A stretch of DNA of 64,000 nucleotides from Triatoma infestans (GCA_011037195.1 JAAEAF010001087.1:62001-126000), one strand, 5' to 3'; counted from the first letter of the stretch, positions 10,487 through 21,111 are shown. Notes: generated by a model from the sequence alone, not told the origin. Program-made: numbers and translations.

Positions 10487-12005
10487 CTTAACCGCCAGCC
10501 TAGAGATAACAGACTTGACGCACGGGGCTGGAATGTTGCCTATTGCCTTCCGCCCAGCTTACGTCATAGACATACACTATACGTTTATACATATCGCTGA
10601 CGTGCAATTAATTGACATAGAATTAGATAAGACTTTTACCGTTATCAGCACCACGTACCAACTCAACAAAACGAACCAAATAAAATCACTCTTTAAATAT
10701 TATTACTACCTTCGTAATAAGTTAGACCATTTAATCCTTAACAAATCCAGACCTAAACGGGGACTCATTAACGGCCTAGGCAAAGCTATTTCCTGGTTAA
10801 CCGGAAACATGGACAGTGACGACAAGGAACGATACGACAAAGTCATCAACACTATTGAACGGAACAGTTTTCACCTCCAAAATAACCTAAAAACCCAAAT
10901 GGCCATAAACAAGCGAGTAATTGAAGAGTTCAATCACGATATACAGATTATACGAACCAACAATGACAAAATGACAACCTTCTTCTCCAACCCTATAGTT
11001 AGCCAGATTGAACTAAATCAGCAATTAAATTCTATCCTCTTTAACCTGGTCCTTATCGCAAACAAAATTGACGACATGGAAAACTCTCTAGAATTCTGTA
11101 GATTAAACACTATCTATTCTAGCATCTTTCTTCTCAAAGATCTTGAGTCACTACAACGATCTCACAATGTAAGCTTCATAACCCCTGACATAGAAGCACT
11201 TTGGCAATTAAGCAGGGTACACTGCTCAATAAAAAATTGGAACGTCTACTATTTTATTAGCGTTCCCCCAAAAACCCCTTCCTTTGAGACGTACTTCCTC
11301 TTATCCTATCCTATAGAGAGAGACAACCACCTCCTGACAATTCATGTCCATCCACCGTTGATCCTAAAAATCCAAGATGAGTTATTTACAGCCACCTGTG
11401 AGGAAATCAACAGCGCTATGTACTGCCGCAACAAAACCAGCATCCAAAACGATTGCATTCGCCAACTCATCACCAACATCAACCCCGTAGCATGCAAGAC
11501 GGTATACACATCAAGTGCACCATTTATCAAATACATCCCTTTTGTGGACCACTTTTTAACTTTCAGGACCAATAGAATTGTAATAAGAAAGGACAACCAT
11601 AATGACACTATATTCTTGACCAACACTAGCCTCATAAAATTAAACAAAGACGAAACTCTACTAGACAGCAAAGCCATACCCATATACAAGGATTCCAAAG
11701 GCATAGTGACAACTACACAAGTGTTCACTCACACCAACATAAACATATCTTTTGAAAATCTGCACAAAATCAACCTAAAGATGGAACCACTGGAGTTACT
11801 AGAAGAAACACCCAGGGACTCGGCACATCTCTACTATTTTATTATCATTCCAATACTTCTACTACTGTTGCCCCCTTTGTATGTTTACTATGTCTGTAGA
11901 AAGAAGACGAATCCGGGCGCAACAGAAGGAGACCAACTACAACCCGCACCTCGACACATCTACCCTGGACTTCCGTGCCAATTGTCGCAGGAGCTCCAAA
12001 CTTGA
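10410..12005 (+). CDS. Errantivirus env (F-type envelope glycoprotein), open frame
   Basis: A single open frame of 531 codons. The more likely start is the second ATG at 10437, which opens a hydrophobic signal-peptide-like segment (residues 10-25). A furin-type R-P-K-R site lies at residues 114-117, followed at once by a hydrophobic glycine-rich segment of the kind used as a fusion peptide. Long helical stretches follow, then a C-terminal membrane anchor at about residues 474-496 and a short cytoplasmic tail. This layout matches insect errantivirus/baculovirus F-like envelope proteins. It is the only intact gene in the element and ends just before the polypurine tract. Confidence 0.85.
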   Translation: MTHISQSLTMGNLAILHILQLIAMSNLTASLEITDLTHGAGMLPIAFRPAYVIDIHYTFIHIADVQLIDIELDKTFTVISTTYQLNKTNQIKSLFKYYYYLRNKLDHLILNKSRPKRGLINGLGKAISWLTGNMDSDDKERYDKVINTIERNSFHLQNNLKTQMAINKRVIEEFNHDIQIIRTNNDKMTTFFSNPIVSQIELNQQLNSILFNLVLIANKIDDMENSLEFCRLNTIYSSIFLLKDLESLQRSHNVSFITPDIEALWQLSRVHCSIKNWNVYYFISVPPKTPSFETYFLLSYPIERDNHLLTIHVHPPLILKIQDELFTATCEEINSAMYCRNKTSIQNDCIRQLITNINPVACKTVYTSSAPFIKYIPFVDHFLTFRTNRIVIRKDNHNDTIFLTNTSLIKLNKDETLLDSKAIPIYKDSKGIVTTTQVFTHTNINISFENLHKINLKMEPLELLEETPRDSAHLYYFIIIPILLLLLPPLYVYYVCRKKTNPGATEGDQLQPAPRHIYPGLPCQLSQELQT

Positions 12006-12014
12006 GGAGGGAGG
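12004..12014 (+). promoter_or_regulatory. Polypurine tract
   Basis: GAGGAGGGAGG directly before the 3' LTR; the plus-strand primer site. Confidence 0.8.
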
Positions 12015-12247
12015 AGTTATAACACTACCTCTAGGAAAATTACCACTGCTACGTCAGCAGGAGCTGACAACATATAAATACTCCCACCGGCCAGCAGGCA
12101 GGCAGTTCCAAGCTCACAACCATACCGTACAGTTCAAAGTGTCTCTCAGTGTTAATCATTACTTTAAAGTATTGTACTCTTTGTATTATTGTAATTTGAA
12201 TAAATCTCTTTTTTAAAAAGAAACGTCCGGGTCCTTAAACCATAACT
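12015..12247 (+). repeat. 3' LTR of errantivirus
   Basis: 233 bp with the same AGTTAT and ATAACT ends as the 5' LTR; TATAAATA at 12073-12080 and AATAAA at 12199-12204. Confidence 0.92.
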
Positions 12248-12548
12248 TTGATATGTATTTGTATGTTTCGTTAAATGGTAAGATAAGTGTAGCTGTTTTT
12301 ATGGATGTTTTTATTTATTGTTGAAATTGTGTAGTTGGATCTTTCTTGAGTTGTTTGTGTGCATTGCCGTTAATGAATTCTAAAGTTTTGTTGATGTAAT
12401 CCGTGTTAGTTAAGATTACTGTACTATTGCCTTTGTCTGTTTTAGTTATGACTAAGTTGTTGTTTCTTACTTTCTTTCGTATGTTGTTAGCAGTGCGTAA
12501 TACATGGTTGTCCTTTTTGGTATGTGTTGAAATTTTTGGTTTTAAAAG
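12248..12548 (-). pseudogene. Penelope-like element, N-terminal RT part
   Basis: Continues, on the far side of the errantivirus, the element at 3640-5007. The - strand gives NNLVITKTDKGNSTVIL, the typical Penelope RT N-terminal block, followed by YINKTLEFI and an in-frame stop near 12320. The element is truncated near 12548, where a different repeat begins, so its own promoter end is missing. Confidence 0.8.
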
Positions 12549-13010
12549 AAATTGTTATGATCGTTTTCGAGAAAATTCAAAAAAAGAAAAAAACCTTTTC
12601 TAAGAAAGTCACAGTTAACCGGAATTTCTTTAAATATATAACTGTATCAATACTTCTAATTTGTATTAATATTATGTAGATGGTAAAAAAAAAAAAAAAA
12701 CATAAATTATACTGAAGTGGTACTTAAAGGAATGTATAACGTTACTGTTCCTTCAGAACCTTTATAAAAATAAAAAGTTTCAAATAAAAGTGATATGTAT
12801 TTATGTGTGTACATGGTATATGAAAATTTTATAGAAATCGTTGAATCCGTTTTCGAGAAAATAACGAAAAACTGAAAAAAAAAAATCCAGTAAAGTCGCA
12901 CTTTCGGTTGATGGATTTTGACTGAAATTTTAATTTCTGATGCGGTAGTAGTCGAAACGGAATAAGTAGTTTGAGGTTCCTGGGTCTCAAGAGACCATTT
13001 CCGTGTGTCA
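12549..13010 (-). repeat. Dispersed repeat fragments with CGTTTTCGAGAAAAT core
   Basis: Two adjacent stretches (about 12555-12610 and 12825-12995) match the repeat family whose longest copy is at 59270-60285: a poly-A/T tract next to a cgattttctcgaaaacgg-like core and a GGTTGATGGATTTT block. No coding. Confidence 0.55.
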
Positions 13011-13305
13011 TCGTGGCCCAAATATGCATTACAGGTATTTGTAAATTTTTGTGCAATTTTGTTAATTTGTTATTAACATACAATTGTTAATTAATGTTAA
13101 TTTTTTATTAACATTAAAATTTGTTAATTTTTGTGTAATTTTTTGGGACATCGGTGGCGCAAATATGCATTGCAGGTATTTGTAAATTTTTTTGGTTATA
13201 TGTAAAATGCTCCCGTGGATCATCTGTGGCCCAAATATGCATTACAGGTATGTGTAATTTTTGTCAGTGCGACGTGGTCAGGTGGATCTGAATTACAGTA
13301 TGTGT
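13011..13305 (+). repeat. Degenerate tandem repeat
   Basis: Three to four imperfect copies of a unit containing CAAATATGCATTACAGGTAT followed by a T-rich run, at about 13018, 13158, 13228 and (partly) 13289. Spacing is uneven, so this is an old or expanded array. Confidence 0.7.
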
Positions 13306-13314
13306 AATTTTTGC

Positions 13315-13830
13315 GTTTTTTTTTTTTTATGAAGGGGTAAAATGCCTCCGCACGAGTGTGGGACTCGCACCCACTAAAACCCCCGCTCCTCCCACTCAAG
13401 GTATTACTTCAGGGTGGTGCCTCGTAATACGCCCTAACGGGCCCACCCCAGACTAGCTGGACCCTGTCTCAGGGGGTTGAGGTGCCGGTTCATCTCAATA
13501 ATCTTCACCCTAAGGACCGTCTGGACAAAAGCAGCAACCTTGTCCCACCGGTCTCTTCGGATGAGCATGGTCCTCACCTCCGTTTCCGGGGTAACCTCCC
13601 GATTTCAGCCTCCAGCCTTTGTCTTTCTCTCGTCCATCTCCCGCATACGAAAAAGGTGTGTCAGGCGTCGTCCCTAGTGGCACCCCTGTATATGGCGCCG
13701 AATATCTCATCTTCCCCACCCTACACCCGACCAGGTGCGAACGAGGAGCCCGCATATACGAGCACGAGTGCGAGTACTGACTGTCCTAACTTAGGGATGG
13801 CCCTAAGGTGTGCACTGTGGTGACCTTTGT
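13315..13830 (-). mobile_element. R1/jockey-like LINE, C-terminus and 3' UTR with poly-A
   Basis: On the - strand a GC-rich block reads FRMREMDERKTKAGG and then VRTMLIRRDRWDKVAAFVQ and VLRVKIIEMNRHLNP (about 13475-13660). It resembles the C-terminal tail of R1/Tras-like LINE proteins. The 3' UTR runs to a poly-A (poly-T at 13317-13328 on the + strand). The base composition is far richer in G+C than its surroundings. The 5' limit is not clear; related GC-rich sequence goes on to about 13955. Confidence 0.6.
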
Positions 13831-14299
13831 ATAATGTGTCAGTGTATTGATGTTCATTGTTTTGGTGCATTGGGTATGGTGTACTGAGTTACGGTAACCC
13901 CTGGGGTGCTACTCCACAAGTGGCTGCATACAATAGCCCACCTTGTGCGGGTAAGAGAAAGTTAAAAAAATATACGAGAAAACACATCATGTCAATAATT
14001 TATCAAAGTCAATTATTTTCACAGAATTCTGAAAAAATGTTATATCCATTTTTATTTTATATCTTGTGTTTACATCATGGAGGCCAGGGATCCAGCCTGT
14101 AGAAATATGTTGCGAATAAGAGCGGCTCTAATGTAATCCAGAAAGGGATCAGTCAAGTAAATGTTTAATAGTTTGTTCTGTTTAGGCGGAACAGGAACAC
14201 GAAGAATCAGAAATGATCTTGAATCGTTTCAAGTAAGATTTTAACACATCCATGACCTGGGATAACTTATAGGTAAACTGTTAATGTTTATTTTGCTGT
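13831..14299. other. No gene seen
   Basis: Contains a GC-richer part up to 13955 possibly belonging to the LINE at 13315, then AT-rich sequence. An isolated GTAAGAGAAAGT at 13950 matches the terminus of the 59270-60285 repeat family. Confidence 0.35.
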
Positions 14300-14545
14300 C
14301 TAGACATCATTGCCAGGAAAAACATCTTTGTAATTGAACCGTTTGGCTTAAAGCCAATTTTTATTCTATACAACTTGTGAACCATAGCTTGGTTCCATCG
14401 AAATTAACCTTCGACGCATTTTTAGCAAAATAATCAGCCATTTTATTTCCGACCAGGTCTCGATGAACTCTTACCCAACAAAAATGGTTTATCCAACCGC
14501 GTTCCAATAAGTTATATTTAGATTCATTCTTACCAGCCCAATCAG
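14300..14545 (-). mobile_element. LINE RNase H relic
   Basis: The - strand reads LLERGWINHFCWVRVHRDLV and then GNKMADYFAKNASKV, the last conserved block of a LINE RNase H domain (W-V-x-x-H plus G-N-x-x-A-D). It is too short to name the clade and differs from the copies at 595, 60693 and 63093. Confidence 0.6.
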
Positions 14546-15590
14546 TGGTAGGAGATGATTGTGGCGATTTTTAATGGGATCAATTTATGACGTTGCTGTT
14601 AGTAACCATACAAACAGATTTTGAAAAAGAAACAACTTCAAAGACGTATTAATTGCTCCTTCTCATCACTCAGCCACTATATCTCTTTATATTTTTTTCG
14701 CTTTATATTTTTCTATTTAAATGTAAACTTTGTAGTTTGTGTGTTCTATTCATTATACAGTGTCACGCATATCGTTTAGTTTATTTCTTTTAAAATCCGC
14801 TCTCTCTAACTCTCTCTCCTGCTCACATCCATTACACTTCTTTATGTCAGGACAAATGAGAAAAATTTGTTATTTTATATAGAATTGTAAGAGAAAGTCG
14901 TAGAGTAAGAGTAAGTAAAAAAAATTGTATTATTTGAATGCCATAGGGTGCAATTAGGTAGGCTAATAATTTGGTAAAATAATGTAGATGAATTCTATCG
15001 CTGACAAATAATAAAGGATGTCAGATGAACTGACCTAGATAAATGTAAACTAAAAATCTAAAATCTACAAAAGAATTGTCCAAGAATTCATTAAAAATAA
15101 AAAAAATGTAATAAATGAAAAATACAAAAATTCAAGAAATATTTGTTCAATTAAAGTAGATTTAATAGATTACGATAACAGTTTAGCTAGACGATTTTTT
15201 AAGTAAAATACTCTATATGATACCAAAGCAGAGATGAGTAGTTCTACAATCCATCTGTTTCCATAAACACTTTCCGTTAAAGTTTCCATAATATTCATTA
15301 TACAGACTTATTTCCCTCTCAGTGCCTCAAATGTTATAAGGTAATGTTTTTAATGTTTATATTATACAGGTTGTATAGTAGGTTGTGCGACTAAAAAAAA
15401 ATTATTGATGACAGTCACTCGCTATTATCATTTTCTGTGAAAGCCATATGAAATACAATTCAGCGCGTTAGTTTGAGCATCTCTCCATAGATGGCAGAGG
15501 AATTCACTCTCCTGATTCTGGCTAGGTGGAGTTAGATATCCAAAAACATGGCTAAATATCAAATAAAAATGATAGGTGTGTACAGATAAT
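14546..15590. other. AT-rich, no gene; block related to the 1791-2167 MITE
   Basis: At 14640-14830 the sequence resembles the interior of the MITE: a TAGTTTATTTC stretch followed by AAAATCCGCTCTCTCTAAC. No inverted ends are visible here. The rest is AT-rich with no exon I can support. Confidence 0.45.
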
Positions 15591-15594
15591 GTAC

Positions 15595-16330
15595 GAAGTT
15601 TAAAAAACATCGTTAAAGCCGCTTTCGAGAAAATCGCGAAAAAATGAAAAAAAAAAAAAAAAAAAAAAAAGAAAAGCAGTCATATTGCTGGTTGATGGAT
15701 TTTGCCCGAAATCTTCATGCCAGATGCGGTTACAGTAACTAAATGGAATACAAATTTTGAGCTGCCTGGGACTTTTCGTTTTTGAGATATTTTGTTAAAC
15801 CACCCCCAAAGACCATTTTGCTAAAAACATTTTTTTCGTATTCAGGGGACCCTAAAACATCGTATTTCAGGTGAAAACTCAATTTCGAAAATCTGGCACG
15901 ATCGTAATATTACCTCTCACTAAGCACTAAAAGAAAGTAAAAAAAAAAAAAAATCTGGTGTGAAACACTCCGGCAAACTTTCTCTTACTCCAGTTTTCAA
16001 AATTGAAATTGACAAATTTTATAGTTAGTGTATCACATTTAATGAAATTCGTCGGAGATGGTTGAAAACTGAAAAACTATTCAGTAAAAGCTCACATCAA
16101 GTTTACCAATTTTCTTGAAACTCGGAACTTTGGTCATGTATTTATTTCTAATTAATAATTTTGTTTGGATGGTAGAATTGTATAATCAACTATGATAGCA
16201 CCTTAGAGAAAAACATAACCCCACCCCTCCCCTAAAAGTGCCCTCAAATGAATTTTCTAAAAACATAACCCCTCTCCTGCCCCAAAAGCCCCCTTAAATG
16301 GCATTATCAGGAGAAATGTTGCAAATAAAA
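15595..16330 (-). repeat. Two head-to-tail copies of the 1-kb dispersed repeat family
   Basis: 15595-15955 and 15957-16330 match the element at 59270-60285 in reverse orientation. The junction near 15955 joins a degraded GAAAGTAAAA end of one copy to the AATCTGGTGTGAAACACTC start of the next. Both are internally truncated. Confidence 0.65.
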
Positions 16331-16395
16331 GTTGTACCTCTTTATATGAAATAGTACATCAGAGACATTTTCCGTGGTAGCCTGCTTCATTTTGT

Positions 16396-16440
16396 GGTCA
16401 TCGACCGGTTTCGGGCGTTCGCCCATCTTCAGGATGCGTT
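16396..16440 (-). ncRNA. Hammerhead-ribozyme-like motif
   Basis: On the - strand: CATC, CTGAAGA, the perfect hairpin GGGCG-AA-CGCCC, GAAA, CCGGTC, GATG. The CATC and GATG pair as stem I around a hammerhead core (CUGANGA, GAAA, cleavage after GUC). Stem III is only the self-pairing CCGG, as in the minimal hammerheads of Penelope-like elements and retrozymes. No Penelope coding sequence is visible next to it. Confidence 0.65.
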
Positions 16441-18253
16441 TTCAGACAGTGTGACAACACAGACTTGCACAGAGCAAACTTAGTTTACACACTAACTGGT
16501 GTTTTTAACTGTATTAAAACTGAACTCTTAAAATAGGTCAAGGGGTATGGTCAGCTGGGTGGGAAACATGTGTTTGGGTTGTTAAAGGGCAAATTTTCTT
16601 TACAATGGAAACAACACGTGGGGGTCTAATTTTGAAACTCTGTTGTTGGAGGGAGATTTACTTTACAATTAACTAATCAAAATAAAATATAAAATATACA
16701 AAAATAAATTAAAAATTAAATTAAATAACGATTTAAACTAACATAATTTAAAATTAAGCGATTTTTATAATTATGCATTCCAATCAATATTTCACCTTTC
16801 ACACAACATTCACACACGGCACCCACGCACACATGTATACCTAAATATGGTTTTTTATAATTATGCATTCCATTCAATATTTCACACAATATGCATTCAC
16901 ACAACATTCACATACGCCATAGTGGAATGCATAATTATAAAAAACTCGATATCGAAAATTTGGCACGATTACAATACTTCCTCTTACTAGGAATATGAGA
17001 AAGTAAAAACATGAATGTGGAATCAATTTTCTCTTACGAATGAAATTATTAAACCTGCAACAATTTTTTGATGCTGGAAGAAAGGTCAGAAGTCATCTTA
17101 AATGGCTAAATCAGGTAAGTAAATCGTGTTCAAAGTAATGCTGAGTCCCACTGGCAGCCAAAAACTTTCACACTTTGGCATTATGTGAAGACGCATTTGC
17201 TTTTGGAGCATTAAGCTTCTGACGTTTAGAGTGCCGATATTTGAGACAGGCATACTATAGGGCAGATTTTGGCACAAAATAATATCTACAGATTAGTTGC
17301 ATAATCAGTCGGAAATCAGTCAAGTCAACTTGTAAACTTAATTTATTAGTTACTTCATAGAAGTGATTGATTAGTCACAGATTTTTGTTTTAGTCACTGA
17401 GTAGTTCATAGTCACTACATTAAACTGTAGTTATTAATCTGTTTTTCACATCATAAATTAAACATCTACCATTGTTATTCTAACTTTTCTTCCTTATTTT
17501 TCTTTCCTACATCAGTGGTATTTATTTTCAGTGGCAGTGCCCAAACGAAAAGATGTACATTTATTTATATTTTTTACTCCGTTAATCACTTCAATAAAAA
17601 AAGTGACTAAGAATTACATCAAATCTGAAATTAATCAATATCTTTTTTAAAAGTGTTTGATCAATCATTTCGTTTAGTCAATTTTTTGAAGTAACTAAAT
17701 GGATTATTAGTTATTATTCATCAAACTAATATATGATTACTGTTTGCCCAACTCTGGTATAAGGTACCCAACTTAATCTCGCCTTCATCAGTTCAATACT
17801 TCAGACAAATCATTTTTAACATTACATTTTTTTTTAATGCTCATTATGTTTGGAGCTGAGGGGTTGGAGTTTCATTTCGTAAAACCTACTCTACTTGCTT
17901 GGCGTCTTAAAACTGGTATATACGTTTCAGTCATTGAAGTGTATCATCAAGAACATTTTTTGGTCACACTACCAGCCAATCAACTTGTATATATATATAT
18001 GTATTTCAAAATAAAATTGCATAAATAAATATTAAGACCAAACTGTTGTAATTATTTAAGCCATAAAATGTTTTAAATTAAAGCATTTTATTTTTAATGT
18101 AAACAAAAAAAAAAAGCATAACTATTTAATACTGGAAGTATAATGTTATAATAAAACATGCAAAATTGTAATAAATATAATGACAAAATAATCTTGTAAA
18201 ATAATGTGTAATAATCTTGTAAAATAATGTTTATTGTTTAAAAAAAAAAATGT
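16441..18253. other. AT-rich non-coding with repeat ends
   Basis: No gene. 16925-17006 is the terminal part of the 59270-60285 repeat family in reverse (GATATCGAAAATTTGGCAC to GAGAAAGT). 16780-16925 holds short duplicated pieces around TTATAATTATGCATTCCA. The remainder is AT-rich with no supported exon. Confidence 0.5.
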
Positions 18254-18254
18254 T

Positions 18255-18260
18255 TTTATT
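18255..18260 (-). terminator. Poly-A signal of the unknown gene
   Basis: AATAAA on the - strand, 25 bases after the stop codon at 18286. Confidence 0.4.
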
Positions 18261-18285
18261 TTTCATGTTTATCTCCATGCATTTT

Positions 18286-18317
18286 CTAATACTTTCCACC
18301 TGCGATTTCTACAATTG
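18286..18317 (-). CDS. Unknown gene exon 4 (stop)
   Basis: Acceptor TTCTGCAG|CAATT fits phase 1 and gives nine more codons to TAG. An acceptor 20 bases upstream would also fit phase but gives a shorter end. Confidence 0.42.
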
Positions 18318-20514
18318 CTGCAGAATTAATGGGACCACTAAGTTGGCAGAAATATAATTTGAAATATACTATGCGCTAGGTATAAAGAAAATGAGAAGCT
18401 AAAAAATTATAATTAGAATTTTAAAGAGATAGGAATCCTACCTGATTCCTCTGATAAACATTCTTTATTAGATGAATGCCCTTTTTTTGGAGATGGCAGT
18501 ATGCTTCCAAGTCTCCCACAAAATTTCTAAAAAACCAAGTTTGAACTACAATTCTGTTTATATTTTTTATAATTATTCGAAAACAGAATTTTTAGAAAAA
18601 ATTTAATTGAAAATAGTCGAAAATAACTGGGATAAATAACCTAACTTAATCGAATCCTAACAAGTGGTCAAATAGATTCGTCACCAAATTTATACCTTTC
18701 TGTTGTTATGTGTGAGTGTTGTTATTATTTGCAAATTATCAGTAAAGAGTATAATGATTTTATATTATGTATGTTCAATGGCTCTCATCTTCTATTATTC
18801 TAATTGAATTCTAATTCTGTTTTACATACCTGATATTTGGTTAATTTTTTTTTGGTTGATGCAATGATTGTGTTAAGTTCATCAAGTCCATTTGAAGTCC
18901 TATCTATCTGTTCTCCATCAAGCACCAGGCCCTGTCAATTGATACTTTATTAGTTTATATATTTGGGTCATTTTCCTCTGACGGTCTGTGACCAAGAGTT
19001 TGACTTTACCTTAAGTTATTTTATGTCGTAATTTATAACTTTTTTTTTTAGTTTATTTTTAATTAAAGGATGTTTAATTTTTTATTTTTTATGTTGTAAA
19101 AATGTTAAAATTAATAAAAACTATAAGAAACTGTGGTGAGATCACAATACCTATTTGTAATACTAATATAGAAAATACTTTATACTAATATAGAAAATTT
19201 GTAATAAACTTCATTAATATTTTAATTATTTTACTATTAAAGTAAAAAAAAAAAAAAATGGACAGCCTAAAACTTGTTGGATATTTGATATTTTATATGA
19301 GAAAGAAAGGTAGTTGCAATTCTCAGTGAGTTCTTCAGATGCTCATAAGATATTTTGGTTCTAATTTTACTCTTCGTTAACTTCATCCTTGAAAACAATT
19401 GCTCACAAATGTTGATACTGTCAAAAACCGAAGATATTATTAAGGCAGGATTGTGAGGCGATTGTGTGTTATTATTAATCTCTTGGAAGATAGGATTTAT
19501 AAAGTTCAGTTTTTAAATTGAATAACAAACTGGAGCTCTATATGTTCTATTTGAAAATTAGCAGGTAACATCTAGAAAACTTTAAATTGAAGAGCTTGTT
19601 TCCTATTGTTGAAAATGACAAAAGACTCAAATATATCTGAATAGTATTAAAAAGCATTGGTAAATTATTTGTTTATATTAGTTTAATTATTTGTTGGGCC
19701 GCACTCTTAAGCTGTCCTCGGCCGCGGGTTTGATACCCCTGGTTTAGAGCATAATATAAATAAAATATATTAAAAATATATATATATATATATCCAAATT
19801 TAAAATAATTAACTTTAAGCATGACAATTCAGAAACACTGGCAGCTTGTGGTTATTAGTAGTGAACTTCAGAAATCAGTAGTAAATTAAAATTTTAACTT
19901 ATTACTCTCCCTTACTGCTTTATGAAGAAATATTGCAATCTTGTCAAATTTTCGATATCGAGTTATCACCGGAAATACATGTTGTCAGTTCTACTGATTC
20001 CGAAAAAGTGTTTTTTAGAAATTGGTCTTTGTAGGTGTGTGAAAATCGCAGAAAGTTCAAACTTGATATTTCGTAGGTTTCGGGTTTCGAGTTACGCTTG
20101 TCTTCAAAGTCCCATTTTAGTTTATTATACGATTTTATCGTCTATATATTAATTACATATTACAGCTACATGTAAATAATTGTCCGAATTCTAAGTTGGG
20201 AGAAAATCGGTTGTCGTAACTGCTACTTTAGTGAAGTTTTTTTAGTTTTCCAATTTACTCCATAAAGATACCATCTAAATATTATTGTAAATATATGTAA
20301 ATATAATTATGCATGACACCATAATACATGTAAATTACAGTAAGAGAAAGTCTTACTGTCGAGTGTGTTACACACCTTATTGTTTTAATTTTTCTAAGCA
20401 TACCTCAGCATCTACAGCTGTAGTAGAAACTTCTTCAGTAACTGGTCGTGGAGGGTGTTCTAATCCTAAAAGATCAGCTCGCATGCACTCATATTCATAA
20501 TTATCGGATGACAT
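18286..20514 (-). CDS. Unrecognised four-exon gene, 109 residues
   Basis: Four exons join in phase on the - strand: 20514-20404, 18931-18830, 18526-18442, 18317-18286, all with AG acceptors and GT donors. The product starts MSSDNYEYECMRADLLGLE. Its middle exon is fully helical and amphipathic (residues about 38-75, DELNTIIASTKKKLTKYQ), suggesting a short coiled coil of SNARE-like look, and it ends AIVEIAGGKY. No signal peptide or membrane segment. I do not recognise the family. Codon use, phase-0 junctions and flanking splice sites make it look like a real small cytosolic protein gene rather than a transposon. It lies head-to-head with alpha-catulin, 3.3 kb away. The last exon (32 bp) is the least certain. 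Confidence 0.6.
18442..18526 (-). CDS. Unknown gene exon 3
   Basis: Acceptor TTTTTTAG|AAAT, donor ATCAG|GTAGGA, 85 bp, leaves phase 1. Confidence 0.6.
18830..18931 (-). CDS. Unknown gene exon 2
   Basis: Acceptor TTGACAG|GGCC, donor ATCAG|GTATGT, 34 codons, phase 0 at both ends; the strongest exon of the model. Confidence 0.68.
19260..19741 (-). mobile_element. hAT transposon relic
   Basis: The - strand reads SINICEQLFSRMKLTKSKIR and TKISYEHLKNSLRIAT at about 19320-19420, the C-terminal dimerisation block of hAT (GTF2I-repeat/ZBED5-like) transposases. The higher-coordinate end is CAGGGGTATCAAACCCGCGG (complement, 19722-19741), a typical hAT terminal repeat. The other terminus and most of the transposase are missing. 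It lies in the first intron of the unknown gene, on the same strand. Confidence 0.7.
19900..20385 (+). repeat. Degraded copy of the 1-kb dispersed repeat
   Basis: Begins with a worn ATTGCAATCTTGTCAAATTT, continues with TCGATATCGAGTTATCACCG, and ends with AGTAAGAGAAAGTC plus GTGTGTTACACACC at 20338-20382, the same order as the copy at 59270-60285. It lies in intron 1 of the unknown gene, its end about 20 bases from the exon 1 donor. Confidence 0.65.
20404..20514 (-). CDS. Unknown gene exon 1 (start codon)
   Basis: ATG at 20514-20512, 37 codons, donor GAG|GTATGC. Phase 0. Confidence 0.62.
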
Positions 20515-20904
20515 ATTTCAGAATTATTGGAATTATATAATCAGAATATTTTGTTTTCAAATTTAGATTATTAAGTAAGAGCCCTTTCTTCTACATTGAT
20601 TAAATCAATTGTAACACAGTTAAATTCAACTAATAATAAGGCTGAAATTTACTACACAAAACACAGTATACAGTAATTTGATTATGGAACAAAGTAATAA
20701 TTTAAGCGTAAAATAATGTTGATAAAAATCGAAGTACCAGTGTATCATGTGAGTGATAATGTAACCAGTGCGCTTGCCCACTTTTAGACCAAATGGTGTA
20801 ACGTGTTTCCATAGTGACATTTAGATGTTTCTTCTAATTTACTTTTAGATGTTATTTCACTTCGACATTACTACAAATTAGGTTTTTTTTTTTATATAAA
20901 ATTA
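20515..20904. other. Upstream region of the unknown gene
   Basis: AT-rich; should hold the 5' UTR and promoter of the - strand gene. I see no clear core promoter element. Confidence 0.35.
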
Positions 20905-21111
20905 AACACCCCGCGATCCACGAACAAGAATTACAAACCATCTACAACATAGCTAAGAACAATGGGTTCAGTATGAATATCGTTAACAAACTCCTAAAAA
21001 ACAAAACACGCCACCATAATAATAGGAATGACAAAGAAACAACAGACAAATTTACCACATTCACATAATCGGAAACCACACATATAAACACACAAGCTGA
21101 GTTTACTGACA
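20905..21111 (+). pseudogene. Second Penelope relic, left half
   Basis: Reads EQELQTIYNIAKNNGFSMNI and VNKLLKNKT, the linker between RT and GIY-YIG nuclease in Penelope-like elements, then IGNHTYK. It is interrupted at 21111 by a LINE insertion and resumes at 21593. Confidence 0.65.

Larger units (their letters stand above)
5008..12247 (+). mobile_element. Endogenous errantivirus (gypsy-type LTR retrotransposon with env)
   Basis: A full-length 7.24-kb provirus-like element inserted in the Penelope relic. Order: 5' LTR, primer binding site, gag, pol (protease, RT, RNase H, integrase), env, polypurine tract, 3' LTR, with a TTGA duplication outside. The LTRs begin AGTTAT and end ATAACT, the hallmark ends of the gypsy/errantivirus group. 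Gag and pol carry several frameshifts and one stop, so this copy cannot be autonomous, whereas env is a single open frame of 531 codons. Errantiviruses are insect endogenous retroviruses, which supports an insect source. Confidence 0.92.

Noticed and set aside
13477..13823. GC-rich + strand frames
   Set aside because: They are antisense to an R1-like LINE C-terminus, which is the better reading.
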